Part shown: in pieces, positions 1 through 7,871 of the stretch | Numbering within the stretch: the first letter of the stretch is position 1 | Layout of the letters: each line of letters starts with the position of its first letter | DNA from: Cellulomonas cellasea | GTDB lineage: Bacteria > Actinomycetota > Actinomycetes > Actinomycetales > Cellulomonadaceae | Direction: 5' to 3' | Assembly: GCF_006538745.1 (NCBI RefSeq) | Contig: NZ_BJLR01000011.1 | Location: 1-64,000 of the forward strand | Length of the DNA: 64,000 nucleotides | Program-made: the position numbers and the translations under genes | Notes under the pieces: model-generated | What the model saw: only the letters and a program-made list of their open reading frames with translations | The model's database searches: none | What the model was told of the DNA's origin: nothing

Positions 1-4
1 GCCG

Positions 5-1477
5 TCAGGACCGCACGCCGTCCGACGACCGGTGTGCGCCCGAGACGGCGCTCGCCGCCTGGCCGCTGACGAGCGCGCCGACGTCCAGACCCGTGAGGGA
101 CTTGATGACGTCCTGGCCCTCGCTGAGCACCTGCGCGACCGTCTTGGTGAGCGACGACGCGCCGTCCGTCGAGACGACCGTGAGGTTGTCGATGCCCGAG
201 ATGGGCTCGGCGGCGGCGCGGACGATCTCCGGCATGAGCGCGATGACCTGCTGCGCGAGGACGGCGGCACCCTGCTCGCGGAGCGCCTCGGCCTGCGCCT
301 TGGTCGCGTCGGCCGCGGCCAGACCCTCGGCGCGGGCGGCCTCGGCGCGCGCGAGACCGAGCGCCTCGATGGCCTTGGCCTGCGCGAGCTGACGGTCGCG
401 GTCGGCGTTGCCGGCGCGGATCGTCGCCTCGGCGGCGGCCTCGGCGTCCTGCACCGCGGCGATCTTGTTGGCCTCGGCGATGCGCATGCGCTTGAACGCG
501 TCGGCCTCGGTCGCGGCGTTCGTGGCGTCACGGTTGGCGTTGGCCTGCTGGACGGCGGCGTACGCGGCGGCCTCGGCCGGCTTGCGGACGTCGATGTCGA
601 GCTGCTCCTCGGTCACGCGGGCCTGCTCGGAGAGCGCCTCGCGCTGCAGCGCGGCGACCAGGCGGTCCTGCTCGGCGCGGGCGAGCTGGCCCGCGGCGTC
701 GGCCTCGGCGTTCGCGCGGTCGGTCTCGGCCTTGATCCCGGCCTGCTTGAGCGACAGGTCGCGCTGACGGGCCGCGATCTGCTCCATCGCCTGGATCTTG
801 GCGAACTCGGAGACCTGCTGCGCCTCGGCCTCCTTGACCTCGGCGACCTGGCGCGCACGCGCGGCCTCCGCACGACCGAGGTTCGCCAGGTAGTCCGACC
901 CGGGCGTCGAGATGTCGGAGATGTTGAGCAGGTCGACCTGCAGACCCTGCTCCGCGAGGTCCGTCTTGGTCGACGCGACGACCGCGTCCTGGAGCGACTT
1001 CCGGTCGGAGATGATCTGCTCGATCGTCATGTCGCCGATGATGGCGCGCAGCGAGCCCTCGAGGGACTCCTTGATGACGTCGTTGAGCGTCGCCTGCTGG
1101 GACAGGAAGCGCTGGGCCGCACGCCGCACGCCCTCCTCGTCGCCGCGGACCTTGAAGTTGATCGACGCCTTGATGGCGAGCTTGATGCGGTTCTTGTCGA
1201 CGCCCTCGACGGTGATGCCGATCTGGCGCTGCTCGAGCGAGATCGGGAAGCCCTGCTGCAGCACAGGCCAGATGAACACGCGCCCGCCGACGACGACGCG
1301 CTGACCCGAGTCGGTCGCGACGGCGTTCTTGCCGGCCCCGCGCCCGACGATGATGAGCGCCTCGTTCGGGGGCACGCGGCGGATGCGCTTGGTGATGAGG
1401 GCGATCAGGGCGACGAACGCGATGATCAGGGCGGCGACCGCAGCGACTACGGCACCCCCGTCGAGAAGCTGGTCCAT
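5..1477 (-). CDS. Flotillin-like SPFH/band-7 membrane protein
   Basis: 490 aa. One N-terminal membrane span (about residues 8-28) is followed by an SPFH/band-7 domain (about 35-230) and a long Ala/Glu/Gln-rich coiled-coil region (about 205-420), the usual flotillin order. The start MDQLLDGGAV sits directly before the hydrophobic segment. Flotillins oligomerise on the inner face of the cytoplasmic membrane and organise lipid microdomains. The gene upstream on the same strand encodes an NfeD-type protein, the classical flotillin partner, which supports the call. The 175-bp gap between the two holds GC-rich degenerate repeats. No truncation; the stop lies at the window edge but is complete. Confidence 0.9.
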   Translation of the reverse strand: MDQLLDGGAVVAAVAALIIAFVALIALITKRIRRVPPNEALIIVGRGAGKNAVATDSGQRVVVGGRVFIWPVLQQGFPISLEQRQIGITVEGVDKNRIKLAIKASINFKVRGDEEGVRRAAQRFLSQQATLNDVIKESLEGSLRAIIGDMTIEQIISDRKSLQDAVVASTKTDLAEQGLQVDLLNISDISTPGSDYLANLGRAEAARARQVAEVKEAEAQQVSEFAKIQAMEQIAARQRDLSLKQAGIKAETDRANAEADAAGQLARAEQDRLVAALQREALSEQARVTEEQLDIDVRKPAEAAAYAAVQQANANRDATNAATEADAFKRMRIAEANKIAAVQDAEAAAEATIRAGNADRDRQLAQAKAIEALGLARAEAARAEGLAAADATKAQAEALREQGAAVLAQQVIALMPEIVRAAAEPISGIDNLTVVSTDGASSLTKTVAQVLSEGQDVIKSLTGLDVGALVSGQAASAVSGAHRSSDGVRS

Positions 1478-1652
1478 GGTGGTCCCCGGTCCCCGGGGCT
1501 CCTTTCGTCGGTGTGCTCGGACTGCGGTGTCGGTGGGGCGGGCGGTGCGGGCCGGCTCGGCGCCGGCCCGAGTGGTCCGGCCTCCGGTGGTGCGGCTCGG
1601 GTGGTCCGGTTCAGGCGGCGCGGCTCAGGCGGTGCCCGTCAGGCGGTCCGGC

Positions 1653-2120
1653 TCACGCGCGGGTCACCTGCACCCGGGAGCCGGAGACGGCCACGACGAC
1701 GACGCGCGCCCCGGGCTCGATGGTGTCGTCCGCCCACGCGAGGCGGTTCTCGAGGTCGCGCACGCCCTCGAGCCGGACCTCCCCGCCGTGGGGGCCGGTC
1801 GTCGCCGTCGTCACGCCGTACGCACCGTCGAGCGGGGGCGGCGGGGCGTCGTCGCTCGCGGCCAGGGCCGTGATGACCCGCTGCGAGACGAGGGCCGCGA
1901 CCGCCGCGAGCGCCACGGCGATGACGTAGGCCCACCCGGTGCCGAGGTCGTTCGCGACCGCGATCACGCCCGACGCCCCGAACACCACGGCGCCGATGCC
2001 GATGGCCGAGCCGGACAGCCCGCCCTCGCCGAACCCGACCTCGTCGAACATCTCGCCGAAGACCAGCGAGACCACGAGGAGCACGAGCCCGAGCGCTCCG
2101 AGGACGGTGAAGACGAGCAC
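1653..2120 (-). CDS. NfeD-like membrane protein with C-terminal OB-fold
   Basis: 155 aa if started at the GTG at 2120, which has AGGAAGG eight bases upstream; the longer open frame upstream has no support. Two to three membrane spans (about residues 2-22, 35-52 and 60-80) precede a soluble beta-rich domain with the pattern DGAYGVTTA and EPGARVVVVAVSG typical of the NfeD/YuaF OB-fold. NfeD proteins are membrane partners of flotillin, and the flotillin gene follows on the same strand, so the pair is probably one functional unit. Exact biochemical role is unknown for this short (protease-less) class. Confidence 0.75.
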   Translation of the reverse strand: MLVFTVLGALGLVLLVVSLVFGEMFDEVGFGEGGLSGSAIGIGAVVFGASGVIAVANDLGTGWAYVIAVALAAVAALVSQRVITALAASDDAPPPPLDGAYGVTTATTGPHGGEVRLEGVRDLENRLAWADDTIEPGARVVVVAVSGSRVQVTRA

Positions 2121-2348
2121 GGTGGGGACCTTCCTGGCGGGGGCGTGTGCGGACAGTGTGTCAGCCCGCCGTCGGGCGCCGCAGCCACTTACCGGGCGAC
2201 ACCGGGACCCGCCCGACGGCCGGTCTGGGGGCGGGCGACGCGCGCGTGGCCTGAGGAAACGCGGTGGCGGCATGTCGGCGGCACCCGGCACAGTGGAGCC
2301 GACCGACCGCACGCAGCGCAGTCGGGACGACGAGACGGCGGGGAGCAC

Positions 2349-3890
2349 GTGACCGACCCAGAGACGTCCACCACGGAGGCGACCGCCGGGGCACCTCCCC
2401 CCAGCACGAGCCCCTTCGCGCCCGGCCTGCGCGCGACGACCCTGGGGATGCTCGCGCTCATCGCGCTGGGCGCGTTCGAGGCGCTCGCGGTCTCGACGGC
2501 GATGCCGACCGTCGTCGCCGACCTCGGCGGGTTCGAGCTGTACGCGACCGCCTTCGCCGGGCCGGTCGCGGCGGGCGTCGTCGGGCTCACCGTCGCGGGT
2601 CTGTGGTCGGACCGCCGGTCGCCGGTCGCGCCGCTGCTCACCGGCGTCGCGCTGTTTCTGGCCGGGCTCGTCGTGGCCGGGCTCGCGGGGAGCATGCCCG
2701 TGCTCGTCACGGGGCGCGTGGTCCAGGGCGTCGGGTCCGGGCTGTACAGCGTCGTGCTCTACGTCGTCGTCGCCCGCGTCTACCCCGAGGCGACGCGCCC
2801 GCGCGTGTTCGCGGCGTTCGCTGCCGCGTGGGTCGTCCCCGGGCTGATCGGGCCGTTCCTCGCCGGGGTGATCGTCGAGCAGGTCGGGTGGCGGTGGGTG
2901 TTCCTCGGCGTGCCGCTGCTCGCGGTCCCCGCGGTGCTCGCCCTGTGGCCCTCGCTCACGGCCATCCGCCAGGGTCCGCCGGCGCGCCCCGACCCGGGCG
3001 GCAGCACCTCCTCCGGGGCCGGCGCGCCCGCGAGCGGCACCTCCGCGAGCGGCACCTCCGCGAGCGGGACGTCCGCGAGCGCCACCTCCGACGACGCCCC
3101 GGCGACGGGTCCGTCCGGGGACCGCGGGTCCGACGCCCGCGCGTCGACCCGGCTCGTCGCGCTCTCGGTCGTCGCCGCCGTCGGGGTCCTCGCGCTGCAC
3201 CACGCCGGCCAGCAGCGGGGCGCCGAGGCGCTCGGGTGGACGGTCGCCGGTGGCGCGGCGGTCGCGCTGACGCTGCCGCGCATGCTCCCGACCGGGACGC
3301 TCCGGGCCGCCCGCGGGCTGCCCACGGTCATCGCGCTGCGCGGGCTGCTCAGCGCGGCGTTCACCGCGGCCGAGGTCTTCATGCCGCTCCTGCTCCAGAC
3401 GCACCGCGACCTCGGCCCGTCGGCGGCGGGCGCGGTGCTCACGTGCGCGGCGGTCAGCTGGTCGACCGGGTCGTGGCTGCGCGGCCGAGGGTTCGGCGGG
3501 TGGTCGGACGTCCGGTGGCTGCGCGTCGGGGCCGCGGGCATGGTGGCCGGGATCGCCGTCGTCGCGCTCGTCGTGGCGCCCGCCGTGCCGGTCGCGGTCG
3601 CCTACGTCGGCTGGACCGTCGCGGGGCTCGGCATGGGTCTCGCGTTCCCGACGACGTCGCTGCTGACCCTGCGCCTGTCGCCGCCCGAGAGCCAGGGCGC
3701 GAACAGCTCGGCGCTGCAGATCATGGACTCGGTGAGCATCGCGCTGGTCCTCGCGCTGAGCGGGGCGCTGCTCACCGCGCTCGGCGGGCCGACGGCGCTG
3801 CGGGCGTTCGCCGCGGGGTTCGCGCTCGCGGCGGCGGTCGCCCTGGCCGCCGCGCTCGTCTCGCACCGGGTCGTCCCGCGGCGCGAGTGA
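2349..3890 (+). CDS. MFS drug/metabolite exporter
   Basis: 513 aa from a GTG start with GGGGAG seven bases upstream. The protein has many hydrophobic spans and the MFS signature region (STAMPTVVADLGG after span 1, then LWSDRR in the first cytoplasmic loop), as in proton-driven drug exporters of the DHA families. A long cytoplasmic central loop (about residues 215-270) contains a low-complexity run of GTSAS repeats encoded by a near-perfect 15-bp tandem repeat around 3040-3090. Substrate cannot be told from sequence. It is divergent from the NfeD gene (about 230 bp shared upstream region) and convergent with the next gene. Confidence 0.85.
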   Translation: MTDPETSTTEATAGAPPPSTSPFAPGLRATTLGMLALIALGAFEALAVSTAMPTVVADLGGFELYATAFAGPVAAGVVGLTVAGLWSDRRSPVAPLLTGVALFLAGLVVAGLAGSMPVLVTGRVVQGVGSGLYSVVLYVVVARVYPEATRPRVFAAFAAAWVVPGLIGPFLAGVIVEQVGWRWVFLGVPLLAVPAVLALWPSLTAIRQGPPARPDPGGSTSSGAGAPASGTSASGTSASGTSASATSDDAPATGPSGDRGSDARASTRLVALSVVAAVGVLALHHAGQQRGAEALGWTVAGGAAVALTLPRMLPTGTLRAARGLPTVIALRGLLSAAFTAAEVFMPLLLQTHRDLGPSAAGAVLTCAAVSWSTGSWLRGRGFGGWSDVRWLRVGAAGMVAGIAVVALVVAPAVPVAVAYVGWTVAGLGMGLAFPTTSLLTLRLSPPESQGANSSALQIMDSVSIALVLALSGALLTALGGPTALRAFAAGFALAAAVALAAALVSHRVVPRRE

Positions 3891-3927
3891 CCGGGCTGCC
3901 GCGAGGGCCTGACGCAGCGCAGGCCCG

Positions 3928-4797
3928 TCAGCGGACGGCCGGGCGCGAGCCGACGACGACCGTGCCGTCCACGTCGTCGTCGTGCACGACGACCGGCACC
4001 AGGCCGGCGCGGGCCATCGCCTCGGCAGTCAGCGGCGCCTGGCGCTCGCTCGTCTCGATCAGCAGCTGCCCGCCGGGCGTGAGCCACCGCGGGGCGACCG
4101 CGGCGAGGCGGCGGTGCACGTCGACGCCGTCGGCACCCCCGTCGAGCGCGACCGGCGCCTCGTGGTCGCGGGCCTCGGGCGGCATGAAGGCGATCTCGTC
4201 GGTCGGCACGTAGGGGGCGTTCGCGACGAGGACGTCGACCCGGCCGAGCAGCGCGCGCGGCAGGGGCGCGTCGAGGTCGCCCTCGTGCACGTGCCCGCCG
4301 ACGGGCTCGACGTTGCGCCGCGCGCAGCGGACCGCCGCGGGGTCGAGGTCGGCGGCGTGCAGCTCCACCCCGGCGACGCGCGCGAGCACCGCGACGCCGA
4401 CCGCACCCGTCCCGCAGCACAGGTCGACCACGACGGGGGTCCGACGCACGGCTGCCTCCCTCCCCAGCAGGCGCACCGCCTCCCGCACGAGCAGCTCGGA
4501 CCGCCGCCGCGGCACGAACACCCCGGGCTCCACGACGACGCGCAGCCCCGCGAACGCCGCCCACCCGAGCACCTGCTCGAGCGGCAGCCCGCCGACCCGG
4601 CGCGCCACCAGGTCCGTCAGCTCGGCGGGGGTGCGGGCCTCCGCGAGCAGCAGGTCGGCCTCGTCCTCGGCGAACACGCACCCGGCGGCGCGCAGCACGC
4701 GCACGACGTCGCCGCGGGAACGCTCGGCCTCGGCGGGGGAGGACACGCGCGGGTCGAGCGGTCCGTGCGGGACGGGCGCGTCGGGCGGTGCGGTCAC
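3928..4797 (-). CDS. PrmC/HemK-like protein-(glutamine-N5) methyltransferase, substrate unknown
   Basis: 289 aa, GTG start with AAGGA five bases upstream. An N-terminal helical domain (about 1-90) with the LEQVLGWAAF stretch is followed by a Rossmann methyltransferase domain: VVDLCCGTGAVGVAV is the S-adenosylmethionine-binding motif I (about residue 125) and VANAPYVPT stands where PrmC has NPPY (about 195). The NAPY variant and length fit the PrmC-related branch whose target is not release factor, distinct from prmC itself. It probably methylates a glutamine in an unidentified protein. It lies downstream of the glycolipid-binding gene on the same strand, with a hairpin between them. Confidence 0.8.
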   Translation of the reverse strand: MTAPPDAPVPHGPLDPRVSSPAEAERSRGDVVRVLRAAGCVFAEDEADLLLAEARTPAELTDLVARRVGGLPLEQVLGWAAFAGLRVVVEPGVFVPRRRSELLVREAVRLLGREAAVRRTPVVVDLCCGTGAVGVAVLARVAGVELHAADLDPAAVRCARRNVEPVGGHVHEGDLDAPLPRALLGRVDVLVANAPYVPTDEIAFMPPEARDHEAPVALDGGADGVDVHRRLAAVAPRWLTPGGQLLIETSERQAPLTAEAMARAGLVPVVVHDDDVDGTVVVGSRPAVR

Positions 4798-4816
4798 GGG
4801 GGTCCTTCCGGGTCGA

Positions 4817-4843
4817 CCGCCCGACGGTAGCGCCGTCGGGCGG
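4817..4843 (-). terminator. Perfect 11-bp stem-loop between two minus-strand genes
   Basis: Arms CCGCCCGACGG (4817-4827) and CCGTCGGGCGG (4833-4843) are exact inverted repeats around a 5-nt loop. It lies 3' of the glycolipid-binding-fold gene and just before the PrmC-like gene, so it may end transcription of the former. There is no T-tract, as is common in high-GC actinobacteria. Confidence 0.5.
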
Positions 4844-4922
4844 CCGCGATCACGTGTCCGCCCCGTCGCCGACGCCTGGTCGCGCAGTCACGGGGCCGTC
4901 CCGGGAGCGCGCGCCGCTCCGG

Positions 4923-5507
4923 TCAGTACCGGCGCACCGCGATCCCGGGGTACTCGAGCACGAGCCCGGCAGCGTCGACCTCGAGGTCGCACGCGGTGTC
5001 GAACGCCGGCGCCGTGTACGCGAACCGCCGCCCCGGGCCGTCGTGCGGGACGCGCGTGTACGTCTGCTCGAGGCGCTCGACGCCGAGCCCGACCGCCCGG
5101 ACGTAGGCGGCCGGCGCCGGCCCGCCCTCGCCGACCGCGAGGCGCATCCGGTGCACGGGCAGCGCGTTGGTGACCGCGGAGGACTCGAGGTCGACGTCGA
5201 GGCAGCCGTCGAGCCGCGGGTCGGGCTCGCCGTCGACGCGCCAGCCGCCCGACCCGTCGGCGTCGAGCACGACCGTGCGCTCCCCGGCCGGCGACAGCCC
5301 TCGGACCCGCGCCTGCCGCGTCGTCCACGTGGCGTCGACGTCGATCACCGCGTCGACGACCCAGGGCTCGCCGTCCTCGACCGCGGTCGTGCACGACGTG
5401 ATCCGCCACCCGCCGTCGTGCGCCGTGACGTGCACGACCTCGAAGCCGTGACGCGCCGTGCGGTGCTGCCACGCGGCGAACGGCGGCGGGTCCGCGAACA
5501 GGGTCAT
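4923..5507 (-). CDS. Putative glycolipid-binding-fold protein (PF06475-like)
   Basis: 194 aa from the ATG at 5507. The chain is beta-rich, with no signal peptide or membrane span, and carries features of the Glycolipid_bind (formerly DUF1089) family: repeated W and R positions such as GWRVDGEP, LDGCLDVDLE in the middle and RFAYTAPAFDTACDLEVD near the C-terminus ending in LEYPGIAVRRY. The family is a double beta-barrel-like fold; binding of glycolipids is proposed but weakly tested. Probably cytosolic. It is divergent from the Bcr/CflA-type transporter (67 bp gap). Confidence 0.7.
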   Translation of the reverse strand: MTLFADPPPFAAWQHRTARHGFEVVHVTAHDGGWRITSCTTAVEDGEPWVVDAVIDVDATWTTRQARVRGLSPAGERTVVLDADGSGGWRVDGEPDPRLDGCLDVDLESSAVTNALPVHRMRLAVGEGGPAPAAYVRAVGLGVERLEQTYTRVPHDGPGRRFAYTAPAFDTACDLEVDAAGLVLEYPGIAVRRY

Positions 5508-5573
5508 CGCGCGAGTCTTCTCGCGGACCGGACACCGCGGAAGAGGCAGCGCCGTGCCGGTGTTGCGCCAGTC

Positions 5574-6902
5574 ATGCCACCAGCGACTAGTGCGCCCACC
5601 GTGACCGACGGTCCGGGCGCGACCCCCACCAGCACGAGCCCCACGAGCACCCCCACGAGCCCCAGCCCCACGGCCACCGCGTCGCCGGTCCCCGCGCGCA
5701 CCCGACTCGGCGTCGGCCTCGTGCTGCTGCTCTCGGCGCTGACCGCGATCGGCCCGCTCACGTTCGACACCTACCTCGCGGCGTTCCCCGAGATCGGCGC
5801 CGACCTCGGGGCCTCGACCGCGGCCGTGCAGCTCACCCTCACCGCGTCGCTCGCCGGGCTCGCGCTCGGGCAGCTCTTCATCGGGTCGCTCTCGGACGCG
5901 TACGGGCGGCGGCGGCCGCTGCTGGGGGCGCTCGCGCTCTACGTCGTCGTGTCGGCGGCGATCGTGCTCGTCGACTCGATCGCGATGCTCACGGTGCTGC
6001 GCGTCGTCCAGGGCTTCGCGGCGGCGGCCGGGATGGTGCTGTCGATGGCGACGATCCGCGACCGGTTCGAGGGCGTCGCGGTCTCCAAGATGATGGCGCG
6101 CCTGATGCTCGTCGTCGGCGTCGCCCCGGTGCTCGCCCCCACGATCGGCGCGCAGCTCCTGCGCTTCGGGTCGTGGCGGCTCGTGTTCGGGTTCCTCGCG
6201 GTCGTCGGGCTCGTGCTGCTCGTCATCGCGTCGGTGGCGCTGCGCGAGTCGCTGCCGGTCGAGAAGCGGCGCACGGGCGGCACGCGCGCCGCGCTCGGCT
6301 CCTACCGCGTGCTGCTCACGAGCCGGACGTTCCTCGGGCTCGCGTTCCTGTCCGCGACGTACATGGGCGCGATGTTCACGTACGTCTCGGCGGCGACGTT
6401 CGTGTTCCAGGACGGCTACAGCCTCTCCGCGCAGGAGTTCGGGTGGGTTTTCGCGGCGGGCGCGGCCGGCATCACCGCGGGCTCGCAGGTGTACGGCGCG
6501 CTCGTCGGCCGGTTCGAGCCGGAGCGCATCCTCGCGTGGGCCGTCGCCGCGGGCGTGGTGCTCGTCGCGGCGCTGCTGGTCGTGACGGCCGCGGGCGGCG
6601 GGTTCTGGCCCGTGACGACCCTGCTCGTGCTGGTGCTGACGACCGCGGGCTTCGTGATGCCGTCGGCCCCGGCGATCGCGCTCGCGGCGAACCCGCAGCG
6701 CGCGGGGACGGCCGCGGCGCTGCTGGGGGCCCTGCAGTTCGGGCTCGGCGCCGTGATCGCGCCGCTGACGAGCCTCGGCGGGCAGCCGACCGCGCTGCGC
6801 ATGGCCGTCGTCATGACGGCGACGATCCTGGTCTCGGCGGTCCTGCTCCTCGTGACGCGCGTCGGGATGCCGGCGCGACGCGTGCGCGCCGTCGCCGCCT
6901 GA
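5574..6902 (+). CDS. Bcr/CflA-type multidrug efflux MFS transporter
   Basis: 442 aa from the ATG at 5574. The first 40 residues are a Pro/Ser/Thr low-complexity tail, unusual for the family, so a start further in (for example the GTG near 5600) is possible. Twelve spans follow, beginning at LGVGLVLLLSALTAIGPL with FDTYLAAFPEIGADL, the characteristic first periplasmic stretch of Bcr/CflA exporters, and GQLFIGSLSDAYGRRRPLL in loop 2-3 (MFS motif A). These use the proton gradient to export drugs such as bicyclomycin or chloramphenicol in known members; the substrate here is unknown. Confidence 0.85.
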   Translation: MPPATSAPTVTDGPGATPTSTSPTSTPTSPSPTATASPVPARTRLGVGLVLLLSALTAIGPLTFDTYLAAFPEIGADLGASTAAVQLTLTASLAGLALGQLFIGSLSDAYGRRRPLLGALALYVVVSAAIVLVDSIAMLTVLRVVQGFAAAAGMVLSMATIRDRFEGVAVSKMMARLMLVVGVAPVLAPTIGAQLLRFGSWRLVFGFLAVVGLVLLVIASVALRESLPVEKRRTGGTRAALGSYRVLLTSRTFLGLAFLSATYMGAMFTYVSAATFVFQDGYSLSAQEFGWVFAAGAAGITAGSQVYGALVGRFEPERILAWAVAAGVVLVAALLVVTAAGGGFWPVTTLLVLVLTTAGFVMPSAPAIALAANPQRAGTAAALLGALQFGLGAVIAPLTSLGGQPTALRMAVVMTATILVSAVLLLVTRVGMPARRVRAVAA

Positions 6903-7066
6903 CCGCGGACCACCGCCGCCCGGCCGGGCGTTCCGGCTCCTGCGCCGGTCCGCGCCGCGACGCGCCGGCCGCGCTCGTCGACCGCGCTGTGCGCACCGGT
7001 CCGGTGCGCGGGTGTCGTCCGCGGCGCACGGCACCCGACCCGCACCCCGTCCCCACCGGGTTCCTG

Positions 7067-7088
7067 CCTGACGTTCACCTGACGTTCA
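7067..7088 (+). promoter_or_regulatory. Tandem 11-bp direct repeat, PHO-box-like
   Basis: CCTGACGTTCA occurs twice head to tail (7067-7077 and 7078-7088). An 11-bp period places both copies on the same helix face, as for OmpR/PhoB-family response regulators, and the GTTCACC core resembles actinobacterial PhoP boxes. It ends 68 bp before the STAS-like gene. The regulator assignment is inference. Confidence 0.45.
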
Positions 7089-7156
7089 GGAGCCTCGGCG
7101 AGAGTGGGTGACGGACAGGGCCGGCGCCGCGCCGGTCCGCCGGGAGGCCGACCACC

Positions 7157-7540
7157 ATGACCACGACCCTGCTCGACCACCGTGCTGCCGGGTGCCCGCC
7201 CGCCGAGCCGCTCGACGCGGGCGACTGGCTCACGGCGACGCTGCGCCCGACGGGTGCGTTGGGGCGCGAGGACGCCGTGCGGCTCGCGGACGTCCTCGGG
7301 CCGCTGTCGGCGTCGGCGTCGCTCGTGATCGTCGACCTCGGCGCGGCCCGCATCGCGAGCCGCCGGGTCGCGGCGGTGCTCGACGACGCCGGTGCCCGCC
7401 TCGAGCACCGGGGCGGCGGCCTGATCTGCGTCAACGTCGACCCCGACGACCGGACCCACCTGACCGACGCCGGCGGGCACGCGGTCGTCGTCGACGCGCC
7501 GCCGTCCGCGGGGCCGGACGACCTCGACGACCAGGACTGA
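7157..7540 (+). CDS. STAS-like small protein (anti-sigma antagonist fold)
   Basis: 127 aa, ATG start. The central part (LVIVDLGAARIASRRVAAVLDDA, split over about residues 55-78) has the strand-helix pattern of a STAS domain. The usual DSSG phosphorylation site is not recognisable, so it may not be a phosphorylatable antagonist. No signal peptide. The C-terminus is Asp/Pro-rich. It is upstream of, and on the same strand as, a PP2C phosphatase and an anti-sigma-type kinase, the two partners expected in a partner-switching system, but is separated from them by 331 bp. Function is inferred from fold and neighbours. Confidence 0.55.
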   Translation: MTTTLLDHRAAGCPPAEPLDAGDWLTATLRPTGALGREDAVRLADVLGPLSASASLVIVDLGAARIASRRVAAVLDDAGARLEHRGGGLICVNVDPDDRTHLTDAGGHAVVVDAPPSAGPDDLDDQD

Positions 7541-7871
7541 CCGGACGCTCGGGCGGGGTCCGGCCGCCCGGGTGCGCCCAGGGCGGTGCAGGCGCGGGGG
7601 ACCCCGCGCACCGTCCCCCGCGGCGATGCCGACGTGCAGGCGCGCGGCGTCCGACGACCGGCCGACCGCGGCACGCCCCCCGGCGCGAGTGGGCGCGGCC
7701 CCGGCCCCTGTCCCGTGGGGACGAGCGGCCCGGCGCCTGTCCCGTGGGGACGAGCGGCCCGGCGCCTGACCTCTCGACGATCACCCGCGATACCTCCCGA
7801 TCCGCCCTACGACGGCGGATACGATGGCGCGCGCTCGCCCGATGCCGGGCTCGTCCGTCGGAGGGAGGGCC
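7541..7871. other. 331-bp non-coding gap with hairpin and 29-bp repeat
   Basis: No gene is seen. It contains a terminator-like hairpin (7592-7609: GCGCGGGG, two bases, CCCCGCGC) after the STAS-like gene. A 29-bp unit beginning CCTGTCCCGTGGGG is present twice in tandem (7707-7735 and 7736-7764), with the start of a third copy. The last 100 bp are less GC-biased (GATACCTCCCGATCC and around) and may hold the promoter of the phosphatase gene. Confidence 0.6.
7592..7609 (+). terminator. Hairpin after the STAS-like gene
   Basis: Inverted arms GCGCGGGG and CCCCGCGC about 50 bp after the STAS-like stop codon. No T-run. The two-base spacer means the real loop must open one or two pairs. Confidence 0.4.

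Noticed and set aside
7824-7871. Longer PP2C phosphatase start at ATG 7824
   Set aside because: The GTG at 7872 has GGAGG at ideal spacing, and the extra residues have no match to the PAS domain.
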